Assembly (NCBI RefSeq): GCF_040054535.1
Contig: NC_090781.1
Coordinates: 9,427,982 to 9,491,981, forward strand
Reading direction: 5' to 3'
DNA from: Antennarius striatus
Lineage: Eukaryota > Chordata > Actinopteri > Lophiiformes > Antennariidae
DNA: 64,000 nucleotides
Positions 23,401 to 36,585 of the stretch are shown here, one piece after another. A program made the translations under genes and the position numbers. Within the stretch, counting starts at the first letter, position 1, and each line of letters starts with the position of its first letter. Under the pieces are notes generated by a model that did not search any database, was not told the origin of the DNA, and saw only the letters and a program-made list of their open reading frames with translations.

Positions 23401-26400
23401 GAGATAAAGTCAGAGAGGCCAGACTGAGATGGTTTGGACATGTCCAGAGGAGAGATAGTGAATATATTGGTAGAAGGATGCTGAATTTTGCACTGCCAGG
23501 CAGGAGGCCTGGCAGAAGACCAAAGAGGAGGTTTGTGGATGTAATGAGAGACATGAAGGTAGTTGGTGTGAGAGAAGAGGATGCAAAGAACAGGGTTAGA
23601 TGGAGGCAATTGATTCACTGTGGCGACCCCTGAAGGGAAAAGCCGAAAGAAAAAGAAGAAGGAGGATAGGATAGTAAAAATGTGTTAACATGTGCAGATT
23701 TCCCGAAAATGTTTTGTAACAAAAAATGCTTTTACATTATTTTGTGTTTATAATTGTTAAGCACACTTTATTTTAATTGAGCAGCAAAAAAAAAAAAAGT
23801 CAATATAATTGATGTAGCACAATTATTCATTCATTCATTCATTCATTCATCTTCCAACCCGCTTAATCCGCTAACGCAGGTCGCGGGGTAGCCAGTGCCT
23901 ATCCTGGCAGTCTCAGGGCTTGAGGCGGGGGACACTCCGGGCACGACGCCAGTGTACCGCGGAGCCACATAGAAACAAACAAACAACCATTCACACACAC
24001 ACACACACTCCTATGGTCAATTTGGGACCGGCCAATCAACCTGAAGCGCATGCTTTTGGAGGTGGGAGGAAGCCGGAGAACCCGGAGAAAACCCACGCAG
24101 ACACGGGGAAAGCATGCGAACTCCGCACAGAGCGGGACTCGAACCCGGGTCCGCGATGTTGTGAGGCAGCAGCGCTAACCACTGCGCCACCGTGCCGCCC
24201 GTAGCACAATTAATTGGGTGAATTTGTATCATTATGACAAATAGGTCACACCGATTTTTCATTCTTATTTTAACTTGTTTGATATTATTTTCTTCAACAA
24301 ATATGGTCAGATCCAGTTGAAAGTATTATAGAACATGTTATCAAAGAATTAAACCTGTTAAATGTGTTTGAAATTACTTGTAGTGTCAAAACAAATCGCT
24401 TTTTGAAATTGGATGCTTCCTTGGAATTTGCACACTGGCCACACCACTATTTTGGAGACATCACTTCAGGTCACTAACACGTGACTGTCACATTGTCATG
24501 ATACCAGGATGTTGAATATATGTCACTTAGGGACAAATCAAATATGAAGCTTTATACTGAAGAGACAGGGACATTCAGAGAGTGTGTGACACCGGTGTCA
24601 CCGTGGGTCCTCTCGGGTCAATATAGCTGGCTTGGGTGCAATTAAATAGAGAAAATTCTCACCTTGTAAATAGTTTTTCACTTTGCTGTGATGGTAAGTA
24701 AGTTAATATTGTGGCAAAGAGAAACAATCAAATAGTAATTTTGGATTTTTCTTTTTGTCATTATCTTGGTTTAATTTCTTTTTTTTTCAGCTTGAATGAG
24801 ATAATGTTGTTTAAAAAGTACTTGAAGCTTACAAAAAGTTAAATATTCATACAAGTGTTATGATTTCTTTAAATAATAGTCAAATTCTCCGATTTTGGAT
24901 TGATTATGTTTCTGTGTTTCATGCAATGTAAGTTGCATTCAGACAAGGCAAATCGGATTCTAATCAGATTCCCTTTCATACCCGATTTTAAGGGGTTGAG
25001 TGTCCACTCTGTTTTTAGCACATGTCCTAATGGGGTCTTGCTCTGTTCAGACTAGGCCATATTTTTGACCGATCTGACAGGTTGCCATAGCAATGACATA
25101 TGGGTGAAGCCGTCGTTCAGCGTGTGTAATGTGTAAAGTCATATAATTGTGACGGCGAAAACAACAACAATGAACATGGAGGTTGGTTACTTTAGTGTAT
25201 TGGCGGTATCACTGTCAAGTAGAGATGGAGAAAATCTCAGATGCACCTCACATTGTCAAGTTCTTCTTCCATTTTTTACCACTCCATAGTGCGCAATGCT
25301 CTTTCTTTTATCGGCTCTTGCGTTGCGTAGGGTGACATCAGTCAGTCTAAAAATCGGATTTTGGCTGCCAGTCTGAATGCAGCTATAGACACTGAAGGCC
25401 TGAATACACGGGCAGATTGTAAGACATTTAGCAGGCCTCCAAATTTACTAAAGTTAAATTTTTGTATTCTTTTTTTTTGACAACAGTGGTGTCACTCAAT
25501 AAACAGGGGAAGTGAATTCCAGCTGTGACCAGTGGAAATATTTTGGATGTTTGGTTTGCTATTTATAAATGTAGCCAATCAACTGATTTTTGGTCTTACA
25601 TAAAACAAGCTGGTATACAATACAAAAATTATATCAATATTATCTGAAACTACAGCTACTGTTGTCTTCTGCTTTAGGTCCGGGCCCTGGTGAGATAATG
25701 TGTGATGGAACTCAAGACATGCAGAAGCTCCAGAACCCATACACTGACTTCTCCAATCTTCGAATCACTAACATGGTGTATAAGGCAGTTTATGCCATAG
25801 CACATGCCCTTCATAAGACTTTGTGCCAGAGTACAAAGTCTGTCACTCACTGTGACAAATACAAAAGGATAGAGGCCAAACAAGTCAGTGTAAATGACTA
25901 ACAAAATCCAAGATCTTTTCCACAACTATACCATTTTAATTATATGATAAAATAATTTCAATATTATTTAATGATATCCTTTGTCTCCCTCATTGTGTTA
26001 ATTTACTTAATCATCATAGGTTCTAACAGAACTAAAGAAAGTAAATTTTACACAAAATGGATATGATGTGTCATTTGATGAAAATGGGGATCCTGTGCCT
26101 AGGTATGAGTTGATAAACTGGCAAAGAGGTGACAGTGGCAACCTTGAGATGTTGATTGTGGGTCACTATGATGGGTCATTGCCGGTGGGCCAGGAGTTTT
26201 ATATAAACAAAAACCTCACATTCATGGATGGTCTCAATAATGTAAGTAAGATCAAAAGAAAACATTCAATATATTTTAATATGAAAAGTTTTGCTTTCCA
26301 AAGGTATAAAATATACCTTTATACTGTCCTGTCCTTTGGCCTTTACATTCTGCTTGACACCATGCCTCTTATCACTATTTTGTTCACCAACAAGTTTGCT

Positions 26401-28372
26401 GACATATACTCCAATCATGGATCTCTCTTTTTTGGTAACACTCTGCACCCCTTCATCCACTCTCCGTTCTCTACTATCTCACATACAACCTGGGATGCAT
26501 ATGCACTGACCAAAATTCACAACACAATTTACCTCCACTTTCATACTAAGTGTATTTGAAACTCTCGTCACCTCTGAAACACTCCTGACAAGTTATTTCT
26601 TCAGTACAATCCCATCCCATTTCTTTTGTCCAATCCATGGTAGAACAGCTTGTAACCTGATCCAAAGCCCTTAGTCTTAATCCTCTTCCACCTGATCTAC
26701 TGTACACACAATGCACTTCATTCTCTCCATTGTGCCAGCCAGCAATCTGTTTTTACCATTCATGGTATCAATGTTCAGTGTTCTTACTTTCATCTCAACG
26801 TTCTATTTCTTCTTCATCTCCTGCTGTCTCCATACTCAATTTACTCATCTCCTACTGAGACCTAACTATTTTCTGATACTTATAAATTTATTAGGCAGTT
26901 CAAACACAAGATTCTATGTTATTGTTTGCTGTACTATATATTGTACTAGTATGAAATCCATGTCAGTTTAGCTGTTACTTTTTCAAGCTGGAAAAGAAGA
27001 ATTGCAATATGAATTTGTACTTAAAAAATGTAAATGCCCATGTGTTGTCTCTAACTTTAACTCCTGCAGTGAAAATTCAGAAGTTTAAAATTAGTGTACA
27101 GGTAGCAAGCCTAATATTTAGGGAGGGCTTTTCTTGACAGCCTGAACAAAATATGACAGGAATTGTCAACTAACAATAGTTTGGGGGGATTGGATAGATG
27201 TGAAAGATGTGAACATCTCTGAAACACAGCTGAATATGTCTCGGTTCATTTGTTTCTATATATCAGTTGCCTAAGTCAGTGTGCAATGAAAACTGCCCTC
27301 CAGGAACCCGTAAGGCTTTACAGAAAGGACAGCCCATCTGCTGTTACGATTGTGTACCATGTGCAGAAGGAGAGATTAGTAATACTACAGGTAATTTATT
27401 TTCTAAAAAATATCTACAACATCAACTACAGTATGTTAACATCTAAAACTATTTGTAACATTTACTTTTTCAGATTCTCCTGATTGCCTTCCTTGCCTCA
27501 AAGAGTACTGGTCTAATACAAAGAGAGACACTTGTTTGCCCAAGCCTGTAGAGTTTCTTTCATATGATGAAGTCCTAGGAATCATTTTGGCAGCATTCTC
27601 AGTTGGGGGTGCCTCTCTCACCATCATGACTGCAGTTGTGTTCTTTCGTCACAGAGCATCTCCCATTGTCAGGGCCAATAACTCTGAGCTGAGCTTCCTG
27701 CTGCTCTTCTCCCTGACTCTATGTTTCTTGAGTTCATTGACATTCATTGGAGCTCCCTCTGACTGGTCCTGCATGCTGCGCCACACAGCCTTTGGAATCA
27801 CCTTTGTCCTCTGTATTGCTTGTGTTTTAGGGAAAACAGTTGTAGTGTTAATGGCCTTCAAGGCCACCCTCCCAGGCAGCAACGTCATGAAATGGTTTGG
27901 TCCTCCACAGCAAAGAATGACTGTAGTGTCTTTTACATTTATTCAGGTTCTAATATGTACCCTTTGGTTGGTTATTAGTCCTCCAACTCCAACAAAAAAC
28001 TTAAACGTATATAAAAAAAAAATCATTATGGAGTGTGCGTTAGGCTCAGCCACTGGGTTCTGGGCTGTACTCGGGTACATTGGCCTGCTTGCTCTCTTTT
28101 CCTTAGTGCTTGCTGTCCGAGCAAGAAAACTGCCCGACAGTTTTAATGAAGCCAAGCTCATCACCTTCAGCATGTTGATATTCTGTGCAGTCTGGATCAC
28201 TTTTATCCCAGCGTACATTAGCTCCCCTGGGAAATTTACTGTGGCTGTTGAGATATTTGCCATTCTGGCCTCTAGTTTTGGCCTAATATTCTGTATCTTT
28301 GCTCCAAAATGTTTCATCATACTGTTTAAGCCCGAGAAAAACACCAAGAAAAAGTTGACAAATAAAAAATGA
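19861..28372 (+). CDS. OlfC/V2R-like class C GPCR with 8 exons (gene 3)
   Basis: Complete receptor gene. Exons: 19861-20132, 20553-20847, 20945-21234, 21522-21817, 25678-25883, 26020-26241, 27267-27390 and 27474-28372. They sum to 2604 nt, 867 residues plus stop, in frame at every GT-AG junction. The signal peptide is [19 protein letters not shown]. The ligand-binding domain has [12 protein letters not shown], the amino-acid-pocket-type motif [19 protein letters not shown] and GSEAW. NCD3G (CCYDCVPC) is at residues 528-568. The 7TM spans about 580-845, with [18 protein letters not shown] and FGPPQQR. The ancestral third exon is cut by two extra introns: a 287-nt one (21235-21521) and a 3860-nt one (21818-25677) holding an RTE copy, a SINE and a MITE. 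Both are absent from gene 4. I chose the ATG at 19861, as it opens the hydrophobic leader. Confidence 0.93.
20343..20403. repeat. (TA)n microsatellite in gene 3 intron 1
   Basis: About 60 bp of TA dinucleotide inside the first intron of gene 3. Confidence 0.95.
23051..23662 (+). mobile_element. 5'-truncated RTE-clade LINE, copy 2 (gene 3 intron)
   Basis: Encodes the C-terminal part of the reverse transcriptase, downstream of the catalytic box (from [11 protein letters not shown] to the GRRPKRRF region). It has the same 3' end as copy 1 (CTGAAGGGAAAAGCCGAAAG, then GAAGAAGG). It is flanked by AGGATAGGATAGTAAAA (23034-23050 and 23663-23679), a 17-bp target duplication. It lies in the sense orientation in the 3.9-kb intron. 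Confidence 0.93.
23826..24200 (-). mobile_element. tRNA-derived SINE with 12-bp target duplication (gene 3 intron)
   Basis: Minus-strand copy of the family at 12897-13237. The A- and B-boxes are at the right end and an (ATTC)n tail is at 23826-23851. The direct repeat GTAGCACAATTA flanks it at 23814-23825 and 24201-24212. Confidence 0.92.
24932..25383. mobile_element. Harbinger-type MITE candidate (gene 3 intron)
   Basis: The termini GTTGCATTCAGAC and GTCTGAATGCAGC are inverted repeats. Subterminal AATCGGATT and AAAATCCGATT extend the symmetry. TAA precedes the element and TAT follows it, compatible with a 3-bp TWA duplication. No coding capacity. The superfamily is inferred from the duplication size only. 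Confidence 0.65.
26575..26830 (-). mobile_element. Decayed RTE endonuclease fragment (gene 3 intron)
   Basis: The reverse complement aligns with the N-terminal endonuclease of the copy at 33480-36378 (the TLN.GTMTGK region and the tract around FYHG). It has many stops and substitutions, so it is a much older relative. The adjoining stretch 26290-26570 may belong to the same element but is not recognised. Confidence 0.6.
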
Positions 28373-28417
28373 TTCAAAGACATCTGAGTTCTATAAGCAA
28401 TGTGATGTATATGTGAA

Positions 28418-28433
28418 TATATATATATATATA

Positions 28434-28470
<37 letters not shown>
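28418..28470. repeat. (TA)n microsatellite
   Basis: Interrupted TA dinucleotide tract just past the stop of gene 3. Confidence 0.9.
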
Positions 28471-28478
<8 letters not shown>

Positions 28479-28742
28479 GGTGTGCCCTCATTCTTTGAAA
28501 TTAATGCGTTTCAGGAACCATATGTGATTAAGGAATCTGTGATCGAGATCTCAATCTATTTATCTTATTATTTACAGTAATTTAGACGTTTATGAACCCT
28601 CCCCATCCTGATATTAAACCACGTTCGATCTGTATTACCTTTTCCACACTCAATAGAATGCGTGTACGGTATCACGTGACTGCCAACCAAAAATCTGCGA
28701 TGAGGTGGAGTCACGAGCGTTGATGTGCGACGGCGTACGGTA
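28479..28742 (+). mobile_element. MITE, copy 3
   Basis: Family of 13702-14066. It shares TTATGAACCCTCCCCAT, GTATCACGTGACTGCC and GAGGTGGAGTCACGAG. The left terminus is blurred by the neighbouring TA/CA tract. Confidence 0.7.
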
Positions 28743-29985
28743 TACATATATATATATATCCCTCCTGCTATGTTTCTATGTTTTAAAGTTGGAAGATCTT
28801 AGAAAGGTAGTTAAAATATTTTTTTCAGGACGAAACTCCTTCTGCTTAATTAACATAATCAACATATAATATGAAAATGGTTTATTTCAGTAGTCCCCAA
28901 CCTTTTTTGCACCACGGACCTGTTTCATCTAAGAAAATATTTTCAAGGACCGGTGTTTATTTGTTCAATAATTGTTAATGACGCCAATAACAAATCATCT
29001 GCAGTGGTTTTATGTAAAATGCAGACATTAACAGACAATAAACAACCTTTTTTTCATGAATTGATAACATCTCTGTAAATGAAATAGTTGTAAGAAATAA
29101 TTATATTAAAAACTCGATTCAACTGTCTGCACTAATGAGCTTTATTTTGAAATATAGCGACTTACAATCAGTGCATTCAACATAGGAGAAATACTGATCA
29201 TTTCTATACAAAAGGTTGAACAATCAAATCATAATAATTACATTAATAAGAATTATTGAGAATTAGTGGTTGGGGACCGCTGATCTAGGGGTAACGGGAG
29301 ACAATGACACTTAAAGTGTGTTCTAGACATCCGGTATACTCCGCAGTTTGGTTTTCTTTATGGTCACCACAGAAAATCCTGCTTCGCAAAGAAAGGAGGT
29401 TGGAAAATGGAAGCAGGGTTTTTTAATACATCTCAGGATGATCTGCCTTTACTTTAATCCAGAACACTGGCGCAGTTGTGGACGCTTAATTTAGGGGTAG
29501 CAGCTGCTAACCTGTCACGTGCCCGAGACCTGTCAAGCAGGACAGACGCATGCATTAGTCTGTGCGTAATTCCGAACAGACGTCACTTTTCAAAATAATC
29601 TGTAGACTGGTAATCAATGAAACAAAATCTAATTTTCTGTGCTGTCCGATACCGGGTCGCGACCCAGTGGTTGGGGACCACTGACAGACGGATATAACAG
29701 AGAATCAGGTAATATTTCAAAATAAAACATCTTTCAGACTCAAACATGAATAAAACAGAATTAATGTACATTATTTTTTCTTTCTGTGTGGCATGGTACC
29801 AAATGACCCATGGATTGGTACCAGTCCATGGCCCGGGTGTTGGGGACCACTGGTTTATTTCACATGTTTGAAACCAACCCCTGCATGTTTATAAAACAAC
29901 GTTAATGTGTAGGTCAATTTGACCCAGCAACCAGGACTATTTCTTTCTTTGGAACTGTGAGACACATTTCACCCCTATCTCTCTC

Positions 29986-30091
<106 letters not shown>

Positions 30092-30348
30092 TGTAGTTGA
30101 TGTGTGAAGTCCACTGAGTCTGAAAAAAACTGAAAAGATGACGAGGTTCATTCTTCTTGTCTTCATTGTGAATTATATAAAATAAGAACATTTTAACTGA
30201 ACACCAACCAGGTTTATTACCTATTGTTCCCTCAGAACAACAGCTGCCATCAAAACAACACACAAATCTCTTTATTATACGTTGTATTTTGTTGCACTTA
30301 CATGGCATGTTAGGGTACTCACACTAAGTATGTATCTGAACATGCTTT

Positions 30349-31255
30349 ACATCTCTACAAACTTCCAACAAGGTACCCCAACCTTTCCTTTCCCCGGCCA
30401 CATCAACCAGCTCTGACTGGGGGATCCCAAGGCAGCGTTGAGGAATAATCCCACCACCTGGTCCCAGGTCTGCCCCGAAGTCTCCTCCCAGCTGGACGTG
30501 CCAGGAACACCTCCCTCGAGAGGCGCCCTGGAGGCATCTGCATCAGATGCCCAAACCACCTCAACTGACTCCACGTAAAGAAACAGCAACTCTACTTTGA
30601 GCCTCTCACAAATAGCAGTGTTGCTAACCCTATCTCTAAGGGAGACACCAGCTACCCACCTGAGAAAACCTATTTTGGCCGCTTGTATCCGCGATCTTGT
30701 TCTTTCAGTCATGACTCATCGCTCATGACCATAGGTCCAAAATGTAAACCCACGACTACGCCTCGATATCCTGTCCATGAAAATCACAAACAGAAGTGAT
30801 GACAAAGCACAGCCATGGTGACGGCCAACAGCCACATGGAACAAGTTCAGTTTACTGTCGAGAACTTGAACACAAGTCTCACTTTGGACATATAAGGATT
30901 GGATGGCTCTGAGGAAAGACCACCTCACCCCATAGTCCCGCAGTACTGTACCTCCAACAATATGTCTCTGGGAACCTGATCATATACCTTCTCCAAGTCC
31001 ACAAAACACATGTAGACTGGATGGGCATAATCCCAAGACCCCTCCAAGATCCCTGTAAGTGTACAGAGCTGCTCTGTTCCATGACCAGGATGGAATCCAC
31101 ATTGTTCTTCTTCAATCTGAGGTTCGACAATCGGCTGGACCCTCCTTTCCAGCACCTTGGAGAAAACTTTCCCAGGGAGGGTGAGGAGTGTGATGGCCCT
31201 GCAGTTGGCACACAGTCTGCAAACTTATGAGCAGGGAATGAATGCACGATGTATT
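30349..31255 (-). mobile_element. Decayed Rex3-like LINE fragment inside arm B
   Basis: Minus-strand frames match the reverse transcriptase of the Rex3 element at 43634-47005: [25 protein letters not shown] and [11 protein letters not shown], then MTERTRSRIQAAK. The blocks are in the right order but lie in different frames, with stops and deletions. The FADD catalytic region is missing. Confidence 0.8.
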
Positions 31256-32482
31256 TATATGTACTAGAACATTCTCAAAAATCAAGGCTGCCAGCAATTC
31301 GGGTCAGGTTGAAAGTTATCGCCACCAGAGTAAGAGAATTCTGTCACAAACTGCCTCTTATTTCATTTTTGTTTTTTTAATTATTGATGGGTTTGTCCCC
31401 CTGCAGTAGCAAAATGATGTATTGAGTTTCTTGGGGATCACTGGTGCTGAAGTAGGAACTAGTGTTGGCCGGTTCAGGTTTCTGCCCAGAAGCATTAACA
31501 GTTTTTTGAACGCTGAACTATTTTGCTACTTGATGTTAACTATCGGTCGAGTTAACTGAGAATGAAAATAAAACGTAATCAAGCAGAAAGTAATCAAGCA
31601 TAAAGTGACGTCTTAGATTACAAGGAAGTGCATCAGCGCATCATTCACTGAAGTATGGTGCAAAACCTCAGTGGCACCTTGACTTAGCCTCTACACCCCC
31701 TGAAAATAAAATCCATTTAGCAAAGATAGAGCTGTATAAACCAGAGTGGGGACTATCCCCCCCATCCCCCCCAAAACTCAAACCTTACGCATTCTTTGGT
31801 GTTTCACAGCACAACATTACATTTTTCATAGTTTTGTGCTTCTTTTATTCAACAGGAGGTTAAACTAAGTAACTAATTTTTGAATTGACCTGACATTGCA
31901 TCAACAGTAAATTAATTATGTCTGTTCGTTTTATTGCATGTCATAAAATTTAAAAAAAAAAAGTTCCCCATTTCTCTTTAAAAACTAAACCACTGAAAAT
32001 CTAGTTTCATGGCATTTCGATCTAATCATTTAAAGTACAGTCAGTTAAGTTTGGTGACGCAATGAAATGTGTCAGAGGTTAGGGATCATAGTTTTGAGGA
32101 AGGCCTCACACTCCTTTGAAAGAACTTATGGATATGCAATAACCCAGAAGTGAGAGAGGGGAGAGACATTGGAGCGTATTGGAAATGCACTTAACTCTGG
32201 AGGGATTTAGAGTGTTTGTGAGTACAGAGAGCCTGAGGCAAAGTTCCTGGTTAACTCCTCACATGCATAAACAACCATTCATTTTTTAATTAACATGAAA
32301 TCAGATCCTCACGGTTCAGTGACTTGGTAAGGTGTGCTGTAGTGTTTATTTATGACTTTGAATATGTGTAATTATTATTATTATTTTTTTAATCTTATAT
32401 ACTGATCTGATCCCAGAAGGGAAGTTAAGAGCACAATCTAGTTAGAAAATACTTAAAACACATGCATACATGATAGTGTGTA

Positions 32483-32627
32483 CAGGTCCCTGTAGCAATG
32501 CAGCTCCGTTTGGCCTTCTCTGTACTTCTCTATCAACATCCTCAAAGCAAATACTGCATCTGTAGTACTCTTTTTTTGCATGAAACCATACTGCTGCTCA
32601 CAAATGTTCACTTCTGCCCTTAGTCTG
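32483..32627 (-). mobile_element. Short RTE fragment
   Basis: About 145 bp nearly identical to 34540-34680 of the long RTE copy (for example AACATCCTCAAAGCAAATAC). Neither element end is present, so it is an internal fragment. Confidence 0.85.
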
Positions 32628-32937
32628 TCCTTATTTTATTTTGTTTTATTTATTCATTTTAATCCTCTTATTTGAATAATATAAATATTTTAAATAATGT
32701 ATTTATTTCATGTGCTTTATGATAAGTTATTTAAAATAAACAACATGAAAAATCATGTATTAGTTATCCAACAAAAAAAGTCCATACGGCAAAATAAGAT
32801 CAAACCAGAATGCAACATTATTTACTTTATTAATTATCACAACTTGTGATGCTGCAACTGCGTAACATGTACATTTAAAACTATCCAAAGCTATTCATGC
32901 GAAGATAATCAGTGTACCTAACCAATACATTGTTGTT

Positions 32938-33160
32938 GTCCGGCTTCCTCCCACCTCCAAAAAATGTGTGGTTAACTGGCCGGTCACAAATTACCTGTAG
33001 GAGTGAGTGTGTGTGTGAGTGTTTATATGTCTGTGTATAGCTCCGCGGTGCACTGGCGTCGTGCCCGGAGTTTCCCAACCTCACACCCTCAGACAAGCTG
33101 GAAGAGGCTCCGTGACCCGCGCAAGCGGATGAAGCGGGTAAGATAATGAATGAATGAACA
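32938..33160 (+). mobile_element. 5'-truncated SINE copy
   Basis: Body and 3' end of the SINE family seen at 12897 (GGCTTCCTCCCACCTCC, then GCTCCGCGGTGCACTGG). It ends in an (AATG)n tail. The tRNA-like head is missing. Confidence 0.8.
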
Positions 33161-33479
33161 ATAATATCAGACTTCATACCAAATTGTGAAAACAAATGTA
33201 TTGGTATTATAAAACAAGCGCACCAATGTAGTCAAAATCAATGTGGTGATGTAGCGACTTTGTGTTGGCAAATCATGGATTGTGCTGTGCGGGTATTGTG
33301 AAGCCGTACATGAATGCTAGCAGGCTAATGGGAGAAAGAAAGATAACTAATCATGAGATTGTGAAAGGAGCTGAAGTTAAAGGAAAAGGCACCTTTCAAA
33401 AGACCAACTGGAAAATAAATTTTAGAGAATTGATAGTTCTGTTAGCTGACTACATGAACAGAACTGTATGTAGTTACTT

Positions 33480-36378
33480 CTTCTTTTCCTTTCGGCTTTT
33501 CCCTTCAGGGGTCGCCACAGCGAATCAATTTCCTCCATCTAACCCTGTTTTCTGCATCCTCTTCTCTCACACCAACTACCTTCATGTCCTCTTTCACTAC
33601 ATCCATAAACCTCCTCTTTGGTCTTCCTCTAGGCCTCCTGCCTGGCAGTTCAAAACTCAGCATCCTTCTACCAATATATTCACTATCTCTCCTCTGGACA
33701 TGTCCAAACCATCTCAGTCTGGCCTCTCTGACTTTATCTCCAAGACCTCTAACATGTGCTGTCCCTCTGATGTACTCATTCCTGATCCCATCCTTCCTGG
33801 TCACTCCCAGAGAGAACCTCAGCATCTTCATCTCTGCTACCTCTAGCTCTGTCTCCTGTCTTTTCTTCAATGACACTGTCTCTAGACCAAACAACATCGC
33901 TGGTCTCACCACAGTTTTGTACACCTTTCCCTTCATTTTAGCTGAAACTCTTCTATCACACATCACACCTGACACTTTCCTCCACCCGTTCCATCCTGCC
34001 TGGACACGCTTCTTCACCTCTTTTCCACACTCTCCATTGCTCTGGACTGTTGAGCCTAAGTACTTAAAATCCTCCACCTTCTTGATCTCTTCTCCCTCTA
34101 ACCTCACTATTCCACTTGGGTCCCTCTCATTCACACACATGTACTCTGTCTTACTGCGGCTAACCTTCATTCCTCTCCTTTCCAGGACAAACCTCCACTT
34201 CTCTAGCTTCTCCTCCACCTGTTCCCTGCTCTCACTACAGATCACAATGTCATCTGCAAACATCATAGTCCATGGAGATTCCTGTCTAACCTCGTCTGTC
34301 ATCCTGTCCATCACCATGGCAAACAAGAAGGGGCTCAGAGCTGATCCCTGATGCAGTCCCACCTCCACCTTGAACTCCTCTGTCACACCTACAGCACACC
34401 TCACCACTGTCTTACAGTCTATATACATGTCCTGCACCGTTCTAACATACTTCTCTGCCACTGCAGACTTCCTCATACAATACCACAGTTCCTCTCTGGG
34501 CACCCTGTCATAAGCTTTCTCCAGATCTACAAAAACACAATGCAGCTCCCTCTGGCCTTCTCTGTACTTCTCTATCAACATCCTCAAAGCAAATACTGCA
34601 TCTGTAGTACTCTTTTTTGGCATGAAACCATACTGCTGCTCACAAATGTTCACTTCTGCCCTTAGTCTAGCTTCCACTACTCTCTCCCATAACTTCATTG
34701 TATGGCTCATCAGCTTTATTCCTCTGTAGTTGCCACAACTCTGCACATCTCCCTTGTTCTTAAAAATGGGCACCAGCACACTTCTCCTCCATTCCTCAGG
34801 CATCTTCTCACTATCTAAGATCCTGTTGAACAACCCAGTCAGAAACTCTACTGCCACCTCTCCTAGACACTTCCATACCTTTACAGGTATATCATCAGGA
34901 CCGACTGCCTTTCCACTCTTCATCCTCTTCAATGCCCTCCTCACTTCATCCTGACTAATCTTTGCTACATCCTGGTCCACAACAGTCACCTCTTCTAGTC
35001 TTTGTTCCCTCTCATTTTCCACGTTCATCAACTCTTGAAAGTACTCTTTCCATCTTCCCATCACACTACTGGCACCTGTCAATAGACTTCCATCCCTATC
35101 CTTAATCACTCTAACCTGCTGCACGTCCTTCCCATCTCTATCTCTCTCTCTTGCCAACCGGTATAGATCAGTCTCTCCCTCCTTACTGTCCAACCTAGCA
35201 TACAAGTCATCATAAGCTTCTTGTTTGGCCTTTGCTACCTCTACCTTCACCTTACGCTGCATCTCCCTGTACTCCTGTCTACTCTCCTCAGTCCTCTCAG
35301 TGTCCCACTTCCTCTTGGCTAACCTCTTTCTCTGTATACACTCCTGTACCTCCTCATTCCACCACCAAGTCTCCTTATCTACTTTCCTTCCAGATGACAC
35401 ACCAAGTACTCTCCTACCTGTCTCCCTGATCACATTAGCTGTAGCTGTCCAGTCATCTGGAAGCACCTCCTGACCACCCAGAGCCTGTCTTAACTCCTTC
35501 CTAAAAGTCATGCAACATTCTTCCTTTTTCAGCTTCCACCATTTTGTCTTCTGCTCTGCCTTTGCCCTCTTCATCTTCCTCACCACCAGAGTCATCCTAC
35601 ACACCACCATCCTATGCTGTTTGGCTACACTCTCACCTACCACTACTTTGCAGTCACTGATCTCTTTCAGGTTACACCGTCTACACAAGATGTAGTCTAC
35701 CTGTGTGCTCCTACCGCCACTCTTATAGGTCACTCTATGTTCCTGCCTCTTCTGGAAGAAAGTATTCACTACAGCCATTTCCATCCTTTTTGCAAAGTCA
35801 TCTACCATCTGTCCTTCTGCGTTCCTCTCCTGGATACCAAACCTGCCCATCACCTCCTCATCACCTCTGTTTCCTGCACCAACATGTCCATTGAAGTCTG
35901 CTCCAATGACAACTCTCTCACTTCTAGGCATGCTCTGCATCACTTCATCAAGGTCCGACCAGAATTTCTCCTTCTCCTCCAGCTCACATCCTACCTGTGG
36001 AGCATACCCGCTAACAACATTGAACATCACACCTTCTATTTCTAGCTTCAGGCTCATCACTCTATCTGATACTGTTTTTACCTCCAGGACATTCCTAACA
36101 AACTCCTCCTTCAAGATAACTCCTACTCCATTTCTCTTCCCATCTACACCATGATAGAACAACTTGAACCCTGCTCCTAAACTTCTAGCCTTGCTACCTT
36201 TCCACCTGGTCTCCTGGATACACAGTATGTCTACCTTCCTCCTCTGCATCATGTCAACCAACTCTCTACCTTTTCCTGTCATAGTTCCAACATTCAACGT
36301 CCCTACTCTCAGTCCTATAGTCTTGGTGTTCCTCTTCTCTTTCTTCGTGCGAACGCACTTTCCTCCTCTCCTTCTTCG
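33480..36378 (-). mobile_element. Near-full-length RTE-clade LINE with open 930-codon frame
   Basis: Non-LTR retrotransposon of the RTE clade (fish Expander/BovB-like type). The frame 36297-33505 is uninterrupted. The N-terminal apurinic-type endonuclease shows IQETRWKG, GADFNGHVG and STQVDYIL. The central reverse transcriptase shows YGFMPKKSTTDAV, CVFVDLEKAYDRV, GLHQGSALSP and FADDIVI. The C-terminal end has GRPKRRF. The 3' untranslated part is only about 25 nt with a GAAG tail. A 17-bp direct repeat, ACTGTATGTAGTTACTT, flanks it (33463-33479 and 36379-36395). The frame is open to the 5' edge without an upstream ATG; the first ATG is at 36282. It is therefore probably slightly 5'-truncated, unless initiation is non-AUG. 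The clean frame and perfect duplication mark a young copy. Confidence 0.93.
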
Positions 36379-36585
36379 ACTGTATGTAGTTACTTAAACA
36401 CCGTTTTTGTCGGATGACCGAGTAGCATTTTGGATACTAAATCGATTGTCCCATTTCAAACGGAAACCATAGCTGGACAGACTGTTCGTGCTGGCCAGCT
36501 AGTTTCACTCAGAATCTGTTGCTGTTTTCTGTGTCGTTCCTATTGTTTGGACTCTGCTCGAAAACATGAAAATTGTTGGAACAGT

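Noticed and set aside
26266-26970. Possible extra receptor exon or gene in gene 3 intron
   Set aside because: Part of it matches a decayed RTE endonuclease on the minus strand. The rest has no receptor motif, and gene 3 is complete without it.
33584-36045. Long plus-strand frames (255 codons and shorter) rich in Ser, Leu and Pro
   Set aside because: They are antisense to the 930-codon RTE frame. The same antisense frame appears opposite the other RTE copies (1946-2713, 23051-23554), so they are shadows of the element.
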